From Archangiaceae bacterium (lineage in GTDB: Bacteria; Myxococcota; Myxococcia; Myxococcales; Myxococcaceae), in assembly GCA_016714225.1 (NCBI GenBank), contig JADJNS010000001.1:709193-773192 (forward strand): a stretch of 64,000 nucleotides of DNA, written 5' to 3'. The notes beneath the pieces are model-generated. The model ran no database searches. It was not told the origin of the DNA and worked only from the letters and a program-made list of their open reading frames with translations. Shown in pieces: positions 26,582-33,803 of this stretch; within the stretch, counting starts at the first letter, position 1, and each line of letters begins with the position of its first letter. The position numbers and the translations under genes were made by a program.

Positions 26582-27116
26582 GGTGGTGTTCCCCTTCGAG
26601 CTCTCTGGCGAGGGCCGCGCGCGCCCGGTGGAGCAGCACCCACACCGCGGCCTCTTTCATCTTCAAGAGCTCGGCGACCTCGCGGCCGCTGCGCTCTTCG
26701 AGCTCGAACAGCACCAACACCTCGCGGTAGCGGGTGCTCAAGCGGCCGAGGGCCTGGTGCACCGCGCGGCGGGTCTGGGCGCGCTCGAGCGGCTCGAGCG
26801 GCAGCGGCGCGGGCTCGGCGGGTACGGCGCCCCAAAGCCGTCGCCAGGCGGCGCGCAGCCGCTCGCGCCGGCTGCGGTTCACCGTGGCGTTGCGGGTGAG
26901 GGTGTAGAGCCAGGCGAGCACGTTGCTGTCGGGCCCCACGGTGTGAAGCAGCGAGGCGGCGGTGAGGAACACGTCGTGGGCGACGTCTTCGGGGTCGACG
27001 TGGTGGCCACCCAGCCGCGCGGCCCAGCGCAGCACCTGCGGTGCGTGCAGCGCATAGAGGGCATCGAGGCTGAGCGGCGGCGAGCCGGTCATCGTGCCAT
27101 CGAGCAGCGCGGTCAT
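26574..27116 (-). CDS. ECF-family RNA polymerase sigma factor
   Basis: 180 residues, normal ECF size. Sigma-2 is visible at LYALHAPQVLRWAARLGG and DPEDVAHDVFLTA, with a region 2.4-like LAWLYTLTRNATVNRSRRER. Sigma-4 (RRAVHQALGRLSTRYREVLVLFELEERSGREVAELL ...) has the helix-turn-helix before LLHRARAALA. The ATG at 27116 is 8 bp after the stop of the preceding gene; a second ATG at 27092 is also possible. Overlap with the membrane anti-sigma candidate suggests an envelope-sensing switch. It resembles the CarQ/RpoE-type factors common in myxobacteria, but the group is not determined. Confidence 0.92.
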   Translation of the reverse strand: MTALLDGTMTGSPPLSLDALYALHAPQVLRWAARLGGHHVDPEDVAHDVFLTAASLLHTVGPDSNVLAWLYTLTRNATVNRSRRERLRAAWRRLWGAVPAEPAPLPLEPLERAQTRRAVHQALGRLSTRYREVLVLFELEERSGREVAELLKMKEAAVWVLLHRARAALARELEGEHHHD

Positions 27117-27124
27117 CGCGCGGC

Positions 27125-28078
27125 TCACTGAACGCTCCACGAGACGCCCGCCCCGAGCGAGGCCTCGGCCCAGGGCACCCTGCCGCTCCACAGGCCGGTG
27201 ACGACCAGGGTCGACGACAGCGGCCAGGCGCACCCGCCGAGCGAGGCGAAGGCCGAGAGGTGGGTGGTGAGCGAGCGGCCTGCGCGCGCTGCGGCGCACG
27301 CGCCGGCGGTGCCGCCGACGGCGTTCGCCGCGCCGGGAGTGTTCACCCCGCGCAGCACCAGCAGCCCCGCGGTGAGCGACAGCGAGGGCTCGACGAACCA
27401 CGCGCCGCGCTCGAAGCGCACCCGCGGGCCGACCGAGAGCGCCGGGCGCCACCAGCGAATCTCCCCGGCTCCGGCGGGGAGGCCGCGCTCGCTGGCGAGG
27501 TCGAGCTCGGCGAGCAGGCCCCAGGTGCGACCGACGTCGACGCCGAGGCGCATGGTGGCCGCGACCTGCGCGCTCACGTTCGCCGAGGCGATGGCGGTGA
27601 GCGAGAGCGCAACTCCGGCTCCTCCCCGCGGGAGAGGGCCGGGGAGAGGGAGAACGACCGCTGAGAGCGATGCAGGTTCGGAGGCGGGCGCAGGCGCGGG
27701 CGCGGGCGCGGGCGCGGGCGCAGTTTCCGATGAGACGAGCGGCTGTGCCTCGTCGAGAGGCGCCTCGGCCTCGACCGGCGCGCTCGCCACCTCGACGACC
27801 GGCGCGGGCTTCTTCGCCACTGGAGCGGGTACCGGCGCCGGCACTGGCACCAGCCAGGTGGCGGCAATCACCGCTGCGACTGCGGCGTCGTCTTCGCACG
27901 AGCCGCTGCTCGGTACGGTGCGCGACCTGCCGCCGAGCTCGACGCGCAAGAGCCCGTCGTGCAGCTCGACGTGCACCGGGGCGGCAGCCGACGGTCGAAG
28001 GGCGTGCAGCCGCTCGGCGACCTGGTGCTGAAGGTCACACTGCGAGGCAACCGCGAGGAACAGCAGCTCTGCGACCAT
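27125..28078 (-). CDS. Exported protein with AP-rich linker and barrel-like C-terminus, first gene of the ECF operon
   Basis: 317 residues from the ATG at 28078 (MVAELLFLAVASQCD), which gives a short hydrophobic leader. Residues 20-85 form a small domain (HVELHDGLLRVELGG, CEDDAAVAAVIAATWLVP), then comes a long Ala/Pro/Val/Glu linker encoded partly by a hexanucleotide repeat, then a beta-rich region (GLLAELDLASERGLPAGAGEIRWW, ALSVGPRVRFERGAWFVEPSLSL) that alternates like an outer-membrane barrel. The layout is like that of energy-transducer or barrel proteins found next to ECF sigma genes in myxobacteria. It is 8 bp upstream of the sigma gene, so it probably belongs to the same transcript. Confidence 0.75.
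   Translation of the reverse strand: MVAELLFLAVASQCDLQHQVAERLHALRPSAAAPVHVELHDGLLRVELGGRSRTVPSSGSCEDDAAVAAVIAATWLVPVPAPVPAPVAKKPAPVVEVASAPVEAEAPLDEAQPLVSSETAPAPAPAPAPAPASEPASLSAVVLPLPGPLPRGGAGVALSLTAIASANVSAQVAATMRLGVDVGRTWGLLAELDLASERGLPAGAGEIRWWRPALSVGPRVRFERGAWFVEPSLSLTAGLLVLRGVNTPGAANAVGGTAGACAAARAGRSLTTHLSAFASLGGCAWPLSSTLVVTGLWSGRVPWAEASLGAGVSWSVQ
27683..27722. repeat. GC-rich hexanucleotide tandem repeat (GCGGGC/GCGCGG type)
   Basis: About 40 bp of near-perfect 6-bp units inside the gene at 27125-28078, encoding an alternating Ala-Pro tract. Because the unit length is a multiple of three, copy-number changes would lengthen or shorten the linker without breaking the frame. Confidence 0.7.
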
Positions 28079-28157
28079 GAGCGCCTTAGGGTCGCGAGCC
28101 CGGCCCACCTTTCACGCGACCGCACGAAACTTCGAACCCTGCGTTTCTACGACGACC

Positions 28158-29078
28158 TCACCCCTGGGGGACAACCTCGAGGTGCAGCCCGAGGCGCCGG
28201 CCGAGCCGCTCGCACACCACGTCGAGCAGCGCAGCCAGACGCACATCGTTGGCGTGGCGGTGCTGCAGGTACTTCGCAAACAGCTCGTGCCCCTCGGTGC
28301 GGGCGCGGTGAATCAGGCCGTCGAGGCCGGTGGCGAGCTCGGGCGGGGGGCGCTCGAGCAGCAGCCGGTCGAGCGCCTCGGAGAACGCGTGCCGGTCGTG
28401 CAGCTCGCCCAGCAGGTCTTGCTTCTCTTTGAGCAGGCGCAGCGCGTCGGCGACCTCTTCCCATTCCTTCAGCGGCACCAGCGCGTAGCGCAGCCGCTTG
28501 GCGCGAATGCGCACCTTGTGCAGCAGGTCGGGGTCTTCGATGGAGCCGGCCTGCAGCGCGAGCTCGTTGAGCTCGTTGTGCAGCCGGCGAATCGCGGCGG
28601 CGTAGGTCCACGAGAAGGGGACCACTGCGGCGGCGGCGCCGAGCGGCACCTCGAGCACGTAGCGCGAGAGCTTCTCGTTGAGGCGCTCGGCGACCTTCTG
28701 GGTGCGCGCGTCGACCCACGGGACCTCGACGTCTGCACCGGTATTCAGGCGCGCGAGCGCGTGCTGAGCGGCGGGCGAGGTGTCGTGCTCGAGCCACTCG
28801 TGCATCACTTCGAGGTCGCGCGCGGCGCCGGTCTTGTCGTTGAGGGTCGAGAGCTGCTTCTGAATCTTGTTGCCGCCCTCGTCGAAGGTGCGCAGCCAGC
28901 TGCGGAGCTTGCGCAGCGCCACCCGGTAGTCGTGCAGCGCCTCGTCGTCGTCGTCGCCGTGAAGGCGCGGCACGGTGCTCAGCCACTCGTCGAGGAAGCC
29001 CGCCGCGACCAGCCGCACGCCCGCAGGGGCCGGGCTGTCGAGCACTTCGTCGAGAGACTTCTCCATCGAGTCGCTCAT
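28158..29078 (-). CDS. CHAD-domain protein
   Basis: 306 residues, essentially one CHAD (conserved histidine alpha-helical) domain. The domain hallmarks are two His/Arg/Lys-rich helices: EALHDYRVALRKLRSWLRTF near residue 47 and LLHKVRIRAKRLRYAL near residue 185, with further ARDLEVMHEWL and LGELHDRHAFSEAL motifs. CHAD domains bind inorganic polyphosphate and are found with polyphosphate granules; a partner CYTH/triphosphatase domain is not fused here or next door. No signal peptide, so cytoplasmic. Divergent from the membrane protein at 29112 (33-bp gap). Confidence 0.9.
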   Translation of the reverse strand: MSDSMEKSLDEVLDSPAPAGVRLVAAGFLDEWLSTVPRLHGDDDDEALHDYRVALRKLRSWLRTFDEGGNKIQKQLSTLNDKTGAARDLEVMHEWLEHDTSPAAQHALARLNTGADVEVPWVDARTQKVAERLNEKLSRYVLEVPLGAAAAVVPFSWTYAAAIRRLHNELNELALQAGSIEDPDLLHKVRIRAKRLRYALVPLKEWEEVADALRLLKEKQDLLGELHDRHAFSEALDRLLLERPPPELATGLDGLIHRARTEGHELFAKYLQHRHANDVRLAALLDVVCERLGRRLGLHLEVVPQG

Positions 29079-29111
29079 AGCAGAGGGAGGCCGTGGTAGT
29101 GAGGAGGCTCA

Positions 29112-30212
29112 GTGCAGACGCTGATCCTCCTCATGAACCAGGGCGGTACCCTGGGTTGGGCGGTGGCGGTGATCGGCGCGTTCGGCGTGTTGCTCGCGCT
29201 GTTCGTGCTGTTCGGCGCGGCGCTGCGGTCGCCGTCGAAGGTGGTGCGCGTGCTCGCCATGGCGTGCCTGGTGCTCTCGCTGGCGACGTCGCTCACCGGG
29301 CTCATCTGCACCTGGGTGGGGCGCAGCGGGGCAGAGAAGGCGGCCATCGGCAAGCGCGCCGCGGCCGCCGAGCGCGCGCGGCTCAAGGGCTTTCTCGCCG
29401 CCCGGGCGGGCGTGACGCTGGCGGTGCCGCTGGCGGCGCCTCCGCTCTTGCTCGCCCTGGTCGGTCTGTTCGTGGCGGCGCGGCGCCGGCTCGAGGAAGA
29501 GCACGACGAGCCGCCGCCGGGCCTGGGGCTCGCGGTGGTGCTGCTGCTGCTCGACGCGGGCGCGGTGGCGGCGAGCGTGATGGTGCAGCGGCAGCCGCCT
29601 CCAGGTGAGGCGCTCGACGACGACGGGTGGCACGTGCGCGAGGTGTCCGATGCGCTCGACGCCAACGAGTGGGGCCGGTGCCTCGACGCGAAGTGGGCGC
29701 TGGCCGAGCAGAGCCCGGCCCACACGATGGGTGCGCACGCCGACAACCAGCGCAAGTGCGTCGAGCACTTCGTGGCCGAGGGAAAAGTGGAGGACCTCGA
29801 GGCCCTGGCCGCGGTGAAGTGGCTCGAGGACCCGAAGCTGCGCGCCGCGCTCGACGAGAAGCTCGCCGCGGCGACGAGCGCGAGGGCCGCGGCGCCCACG
29901 CCGGCTCCCGAGCCTGCGTTGGTCGAGCGCAACCCGTCGGTGCGGCCGGCCGCCAGCCCCGCGGCCGACATCGCGCTGGTTCAGGCCAAGGCCAGGGCGT
30001 GCTTCGACAAGGCGGCGAAGAAGAAGAAGCGGCTGAGCGTGGCGACCGCGCTGGCCATCGAGGTGTCCGCCGCGGGCAAGGTGGTGGCGGTGCGCGACAC
30101 CGGCTCAGGCAGGCCAGACGCGGTGCGGAAGTGCGCGGTCGCGTCGGCGAAGACGCTGAAGCTCAAGGCCGGCGACGCGCGGAAGCTCGACGTGGTGCTG
30201 TCGTTTCCTTGA
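29112..30212 (+). CDS. Multi-pass membrane protein with AgmX-like periplasmic C-terminal domain
   Basis: 366 residues; the GTG start follows GAGGAGG (29101-29107). Four hydrophobic spans are visible (about residues 16-38, 45-68, 97-122 and 132-150). The C-terminal part after an Ala/Pro linker (about 258-280) has a domain with paired Cys (ARACFDKAAKKKKRLSVATA ... AVRKCAVASAKTLKLKAG) and ends LDVVLSFP. This resembles the C-terminal module of myxobacterial AgmX/PglI gliding-type and TonB-like proteins; the gene at 63572 has the same feel. N-terminal spans with a MotA/ExbB flavour cannot be proven. Function unknown; a role in envelope energy transfer is inference. Confidence 0.75.
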   Translation: MQTLILLMNQGGTLGWAVAVIGAFGVLLALFVLFGAALRSPSKVVRVLAMACLVLSLATSLTGLICTWVGRSGAEKAAIGKRAAAAERARLKGFLAARAGVTLAVPLAAPPLLLALVGLFVAARRRLEEEHDEPPPGLGLAVVLLLLDAGAVAASVMVQRQPPPGEALDDDGWHVREVSDALDANEWGRCLDAKWALAEQSPAHTMGAHADNQRKCVEHFVAEGKVEDLEALAAVKWLEDPKLRAALDEKLAAATSARAAAPTPAPEPALVERNPSVRPAASPAADIALVQAKARACFDKAAKKKKRLSVATALAIEVSAAGKVVAVRDTGSGRPDAVRKCAVASAKTLKLKAGDARKLDVVLSFP

Positions 30213-30229
30213 GGTAGACGCCGGTGGCG

Positions 30230-30500
30230 AGAGAACCTGCTGCGCCGTGGGTGCGTCAGTCGACGAGGGCCGACAGGGGCGGCAGGCTGCACCCGACGCA
30301 GGTGAGAGCTCGAAACCTGGGCGTATTCGGAACTGACAGGGCTTTTCGTCGCCGGCGACGAAATTCGCGGTCAGAACCGATTTCGGCGGCCCTCGTCTGC
30401 GAGCCGAGGCCGTGCCTCGAGCCGCGCAGGGTAGCCACAGCGACGACGTCGAGCGGCGCCCGCGCGGCGAGCGAACGTGCGTGGCGGGGGCGAGCTTCCC
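30230..30500. repeat. Tandem non-coding repeat, unit A (271 bp)
   Basis: The 271-bp unit starts at AGAGAAC and is followed immediately by a second, diverged copy (30501-30829), so the two form a head-to-tail pair. The unit contains the exact 20-bp palindrome at 30344-30363 centred on GCCGGC, and a conserved GTGCGTCAGTCGACGAGGGC block. No frame is conserved between the copies, so this is not an ordinary gene. The 650-bp gap 30213-30863 holds only these repeats; nothing else is seen. Confidence 0.75.
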
Positions 30501-30829
30501 AGAGAACATGGGGCGACGTGGGTGCGTCAGTCGACGAGGGCCGACAGGGGCGGCAGGGCTGCACCCGACGCAGGTGAGAGCGCGAAAACCTCGGGCGATT
30601 CGGAACCGACAGCGCTTTTCGTCGCCGGCGACGAAATTCGCGGTCAGAACGATTTCAGCGCCGCGCGCGGGTGGTCGGTCGTGCCCTCGTCTGCGAGCCG
30701 AGGCCGTGCTTCGAGCCGCGTCAGCATCTCGGCCCCACCCAGACGCCTCGAGCCGCGCAGGGTAGCCACAGCGACGACGTCGAGCGGCGCCGGCGCGGCA
30801 AGCGAGCGTGCGTGGGCGAGCATCTGCCC
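30501..30829. repeat. Tandem non-coding repeat, unit B (329 bp)
   Basis: Second copy of the unit described for 30230-30500, about 85 % alike by eye over shared parts, and longer through two inserts (around 30658-30683 and 30719-30757). It keeps the exact 20-bp palindrome (30617-30636) and the downstream block GGGTAGCCACAGCGACGACG. The 3' end lies 35 bp before the stop of the convergent-strand cupin gene, so it could serve as a terminator or a structured RNA region. Confidence 0.72.
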
Positions 30830-30863
30830 GCCCGAGCTCACCCGAGGGCGGTCGCGCGCCGCA

Positions 30864-31742
30864 TCACGCCGCGCGCTTGAGCTGGTGCGGCGAGACGCGG
30901 TCTTGCGGGCGCCGCAGCGCGCGGTACAGCTGCATGCTCAAGCCCTTCACCAGGTCGACGGTGGGGTTCGCGCCCTCGATGGTAGGGTCGACCCCCGCGC
31001 GCCGCAGCCAGTGATTCACCTTGTGCACGGCGGCGCGGTCGTCGGTGCGCCGGGTGCGGAAGGTGACCGCCCACGAAATCGACGGCTCGTCACCGGTGCG
31101 AATGAGGTGCGGCGCGATGAACGGTTGGTGCAGCCCCTCGCCGGCCTCGAGCGAGAAGCGCTGCTCGGTCAGGAACAGGTCGTCGCGCCACTGTGGCCGG
31201 GGGCCGTCGAAGTCGGTGAACAGCCGCTCGCGCTCGAGCTCGCTCATGACCTGGCGGTCGGCCGAGTCCCACACCGAGAGCTCCTGCTTGCCCTCGAGCT
31301 GGAGCTGAAAGCTGAGCTCCCGGTCCATGTGGTACGGGGTGATGGAGCCGGGCGCGGCGATGGTGAGGTAGGTGGCGAACCAGTAGATGCCGCCGTCGCG
31401 GGCGCTGAGCTCGCTCATCACCCCGTCGACCAGCAGCTTGAACCACGGGTCGCGCTCGGGGTTCTGCAGGGTGATGTGGCCGTTCACCTCTTGCAGCCGG
31501 TCGAAGGTCTCTTCGACCGAGAGCCCGTTGGCGTGCTCGAGGTGCAGCGCGTCGTAGTTCGCGTCGAGCGGCACCTCGCCGGTGCGGTGGAGCACGTCAC
31601 CCTTCGGCAACCTCAGCGCCAGCGCGCGCAGGTTCTTCAGGTTGAAAGCAGGGTGTTCACCGAGTGTGTGCCGCAGCTTGAACGGCTGCCGGTCGTAACT
31701 GTCTCGAAACACCGCCTCGTCCCACTCGAGGAGCTTCATCAT
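30864..31742 (-). CDS. Cupin/JmjC-like Fe(II) oxygenase-type protein
   Basis: 292 residues. A central double-stranded beta-helix (cupin_8/jumonji-type) is suggested by ITPYHMDRELSFQLQLEGKQELSVWD: HxD (H-M-D) fits the metal-binding motif, and the following GxxELSVW strand fits the fold. A distal His occurs in GEGLHQPFIAPHLIRT with SWAVTFRTRR after it. The family includes protein hydroxylases and sugar-modifying enzymes, so the substrate is open. No signal peptide. Stands alone: an AT-neutral gap with the tandem repeats lies at its 3' end and a 42-bp gap at its 5' end before the next minus-strand gene. Confidence 0.75.
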   Translation of the reverse strand: MMKLLEWDEAVFRDSYDRQPFKLRHTLGEHPAFNLKNLRALALRLPKGDVLHRTGEVPLDANYDALHLEHANGLSVEETFDRLQEVNGHITLQNPERDPWFKLLVDGVMSELSARDGGIYWFATYLTIAAPGSITPYHMDRELSFQLQLEGKQELSVWDSADRQVMSELERERLFTDFDGPRPQWRDDLFLTEQRFSLEAGEGLHQPFIAPHLIRTGDEPSISWAVTFRTRRTDDRAAVHKVNHWLRRAGVDPTIEGANPTVDLVKGLSMQLYRALRRPQDRVSPHQLKRAA

Positions 31743-31784
31743 GTGATCAGCAGGGTAATGGGGGCGCCGCGACCTCGCAGAATG

Positions 31785-32210
31785 TCACTCTCCCCACCCA
31801 TGCATCTTGAGCAGTGAGGCCAACAGCACCAGCAGGCCGAACACCGCGGTGAAGCCCAGCGCGCGCTTGAAGTTGCGCCGGAAGCCCGCCTCGAAGGCGA
31901 GCCCGAGCAGCACTCCGCCCGAAATCATCGCGGCCACGTATTCCCACAGCGCCACCGAGACCGAGCGGGCGTACCAGGGCCCCTTGAACAGCCCGGCATT
32001 GCCGAGCGCGTGCTGCAGGCCGCCCTTGTCGAGCATCACCAGCCGCCGGTACTGCCCGAAGGCGACCGCGGCGATTCCGATGGCCAGCGCCACCGCCACC
32101 GCGCGCCGCTGGCTCGACCACTCGCGCCACTTGTCGTAGCTGGCGAACAGCGGCATCACCACCAGCAGCACCACCAGGGCGACCTGGCCGAGCAGGAGCA
32201 GCAGATCCAC
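31785..32210 (-). CDS. Small multi-pass membrane protein
   Basis: 141 residues from a GTG start. Four hydrophobic spans are visible (about 3-22, 38-56, 86-106 and 118-136), with short charged loops (SYDKWREWSSQRRA, RNFKRALG) and a weakly polar C-terminus. No family recognised. Its neighbours on both sides are on the same strand but separated by 30-42 bp, so co-transcription is possible but not shown. Confidence 0.65.
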   Translation of the reverse strand: MDLLLLLGQVALVVLLVVMPLFASYDKWREWSSQRRAVAVALAIGIAAVAFGQYRRLVMLDKGGLQHALGNAGLFKGPWYARSVSVALWEYVAAMISGGVLLGLAFEAGFRRNFKRALGFTAVFGLLVLLASLLKMHGWGE

Positions 32211-32240
32211 GCCAGGCCGGCATAGCCCAGTTGGTGGCGA

Positions 32241-32945
32241 TCAGCGCAGCCGTACCCGCATGGGAATGGTCGCCGCGCCCAGCGCCACCCCGGTCTCGCC
32301 GTTCACCAGGCGCAGGTCGAACTCGACCTTCTCTTCGCGGCTGGGCACGCCCTGAAAGTAGATGAACCCGTCGACGTGACCGCCGGCCTCGAGCACACCC
32401 TCGGGCAGCGCCTCGGAGATCATGTCTTCGGTGGGCAGCTGCTGGGGCCAGGCGTACGTGCCGTAGTCTGAATACGGAAAGGGAAAGCCCCAGGTGGCGT
32501 AGCCCGGGTAGTACGGCCCGTAGTGGGGCGCGATGTAGTAGCCGCGCTGGTGAAAGCGGGGCGTCACCCGGGCCGGCTGCCTGCCGCGGCGGTAGTCGAC
32601 CCGCGTGGGCTGAGCGGTCTCGACCGCGCCCACCGGCATCTGGGCCTGCAGCGGAGAGATGGCGGTGTAGCGCATGCCGGTATCTCCCTTCAGGGTGAAG
32701 TCGCGGTAGGCGACGCGCAGCGGCGCGGTGCCGACGTTGTCGAGGCTCACGTGCAGCGGGGTGAGCACCTCGGCCAGGTCGAAGGGGTTCGACTTCCACG
32801 CCTGGCCGTTGATGGCCACCTGTACCTGTTGGTTCTGGGTGACTGCGACCCGCGGCGAGAGGGTCTGGGCGGTCTCATCAGGCACCAGCACAGGCTCGAA
32901 CGCGCACGCGGCGAAAAACAGCGACAGCAACGCGATGCACTTCAT
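32241..32945 (-). CDS. Lipoprotein of unknown function
   Basis: 234 residues from the ATG at 32945, preceded by AGGAG at a good distance. Lipoprotein signal MKCIALLSLFFAAC. The mature part has an immunoglobulin-like beta pattern (VQVAINGQAWKSNPFDLAEVLTPLHVSLDNVGTAPLRV) and a Tyr/Pro/Gly-rich stretch (RGYYIAPHYGPYYPGY, near residue 128), then VDGFIYFQGVPSREEKVEFDLRLVNGETG. This layout occurs in envelope lipoproteins of unknown role. Divergent from the YebC gene. Confidence 0.75.
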   Translation of the reverse strand: MKCIALLSLFFAACAFEPVLVPDETAQTLSPRVAVTQNQQVQVAINGQAWKSNPFDLAEVLTPLHVSLDNVGTAPLRVAYRDFTLKGDTGMRYTAISPLQAQMPVGAVETAQPTRVDYRRGRQPARVTPRFHQRGYYIAPHYGPYYPGYATWGFPFPYSDYGTYAWPQQLPTEDMISEALPEGVLEAGGHVDGFIYFQGVPSREEKVEFDLRLVNGETGVALGAATIPMRVRLR

Positions 32946-33041
32946 TTGCGACTCCTGCAGCTGGCAATAACCGCTGGCGTGACCGGGCGCCTTCTCCGTT
33001 CGCACTTGCCAGCAGGCGTGATGAAGCGCGAGAAGGCGCCC

Positions 33042-33764
33042 ATGGGTCGCATCTTCGAGAAGCGCAAGACGACGATGTTCGCGCGGTGGAACCGCATGGC
33101 GAAGCTGTTCACCCGCGTCGCCAAAGACATCGCCATCGCGGTGAAGTCGGGCGGCACCGACCCCAACCACAACCCTGCGCTGCGCCGTGCGCTGCAGAAC
33201 GCGCGCGCCGGCAACATGCCGAAGGACAAGGTCGACGCCGCCATCAAGCGCGCCACGGGCCAGGAGCAGAAGGCCTACGAAGTGGTCATCTACGAAGGCT
33301 ACGCGCCGCACGGCATCGCGGTGCTGGTCGAGGCCGCCACCGACAACGTGACCCGCACGGTGGCGAACGTGCGCATGCACTTCAAAGACTGGGGCGGCAA
33401 CATGGGCGCCACCGGCAGCGTCGGCTACATGTTCAAGCACATGGGCGTGTTTCGCCTCGCGCCCGACGGCCTCAACGCCGACGAGCTCGAGCTCGAGCTG
33501 ATCGACCACGGCCTGCAGGAGCTCGGCGAGACCACCGGTGAGAAGGGCGAGAAGCAGCTGCTGATTCGCTGCGACTTCACCGACTTCGGCAAGCTGCAGC
33601 ACGTCATCGAGGCCAAGGGCATCACCCCCCTCTCGGCCGAGAGCGAGTACGTGGCCGAGAACCTGCTCGAGCTGCCCGAAGAGAAGGCCACCGAGGTGCT
33701 CAAGATGGTCGACGCGCTCGAGCAGGACGAAGACGTGCAGCACGTCTTCCACAACCTCAAGTAG
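33042..33764 (+). CDS. YebC/PmpR-family DNA-binding regulatory protein
   Basis: 240 residues. Bacterial YebC-family proteins act as transcriptional regulators and, per recent work, help the ribosome pass polyproline stretches. The start at MGRIFEKRKTTMFARW matches the Bacteroidetes/deltaproteobacterial form of the family; an ATG 21 bp upstream is in frame but less likely. Conserved segments are AKDIAIAVKSGGTDPNHNPALRRA, NMPKDKVDAAIKRA, YEGYAPHGIAVLVEAATDN and GNMGATGSVGYMF, ending with VQHVFHNL. Cytoplasmic. The strong Pro-rich content of this genome makes either role plausible (inference). Divergent from the 32241 lipoprotein gene. Confidence 0.92.
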   Translation: MGRIFEKRKTTMFARWNRMAKLFTRVAKDIAIAVKSGGTDPNHNPALRRALQNARAGNMPKDKVDAAIKRATGQEQKAYEVVIYEGYAPHGIAVLVEAATDNVTRTVANVRMHFKDWGGNMGATGSVGYMFKHMGVFRLAPDGLNADELELELIDHGLQELGETTGEKGEKQLLIRCDFTDFGKLQHVIEAKGITPLSAESEYVAENLLELPEEKATEVLKMVDALEQDEDVQHVFHNLK

Positions 33765-33803
33765 TGGTGCTCGCGAGAGCGCCTTCGGCTAGACACCCGG
33801 GCC

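Noticed and set aside
28120..28150. A third copy of the palindromic element near TTCGAACCCTG
   Set aside because: Only about 11 bases match; the rest of the element is absent.
32960..33013. Inverted repeat GCTGGCAA ... TTGCCAGC between the lipoprotein and YebC genes
   Set aside because: 8-bp arms with a 38-bp spacer; could be an operator, but nothing else supports it.
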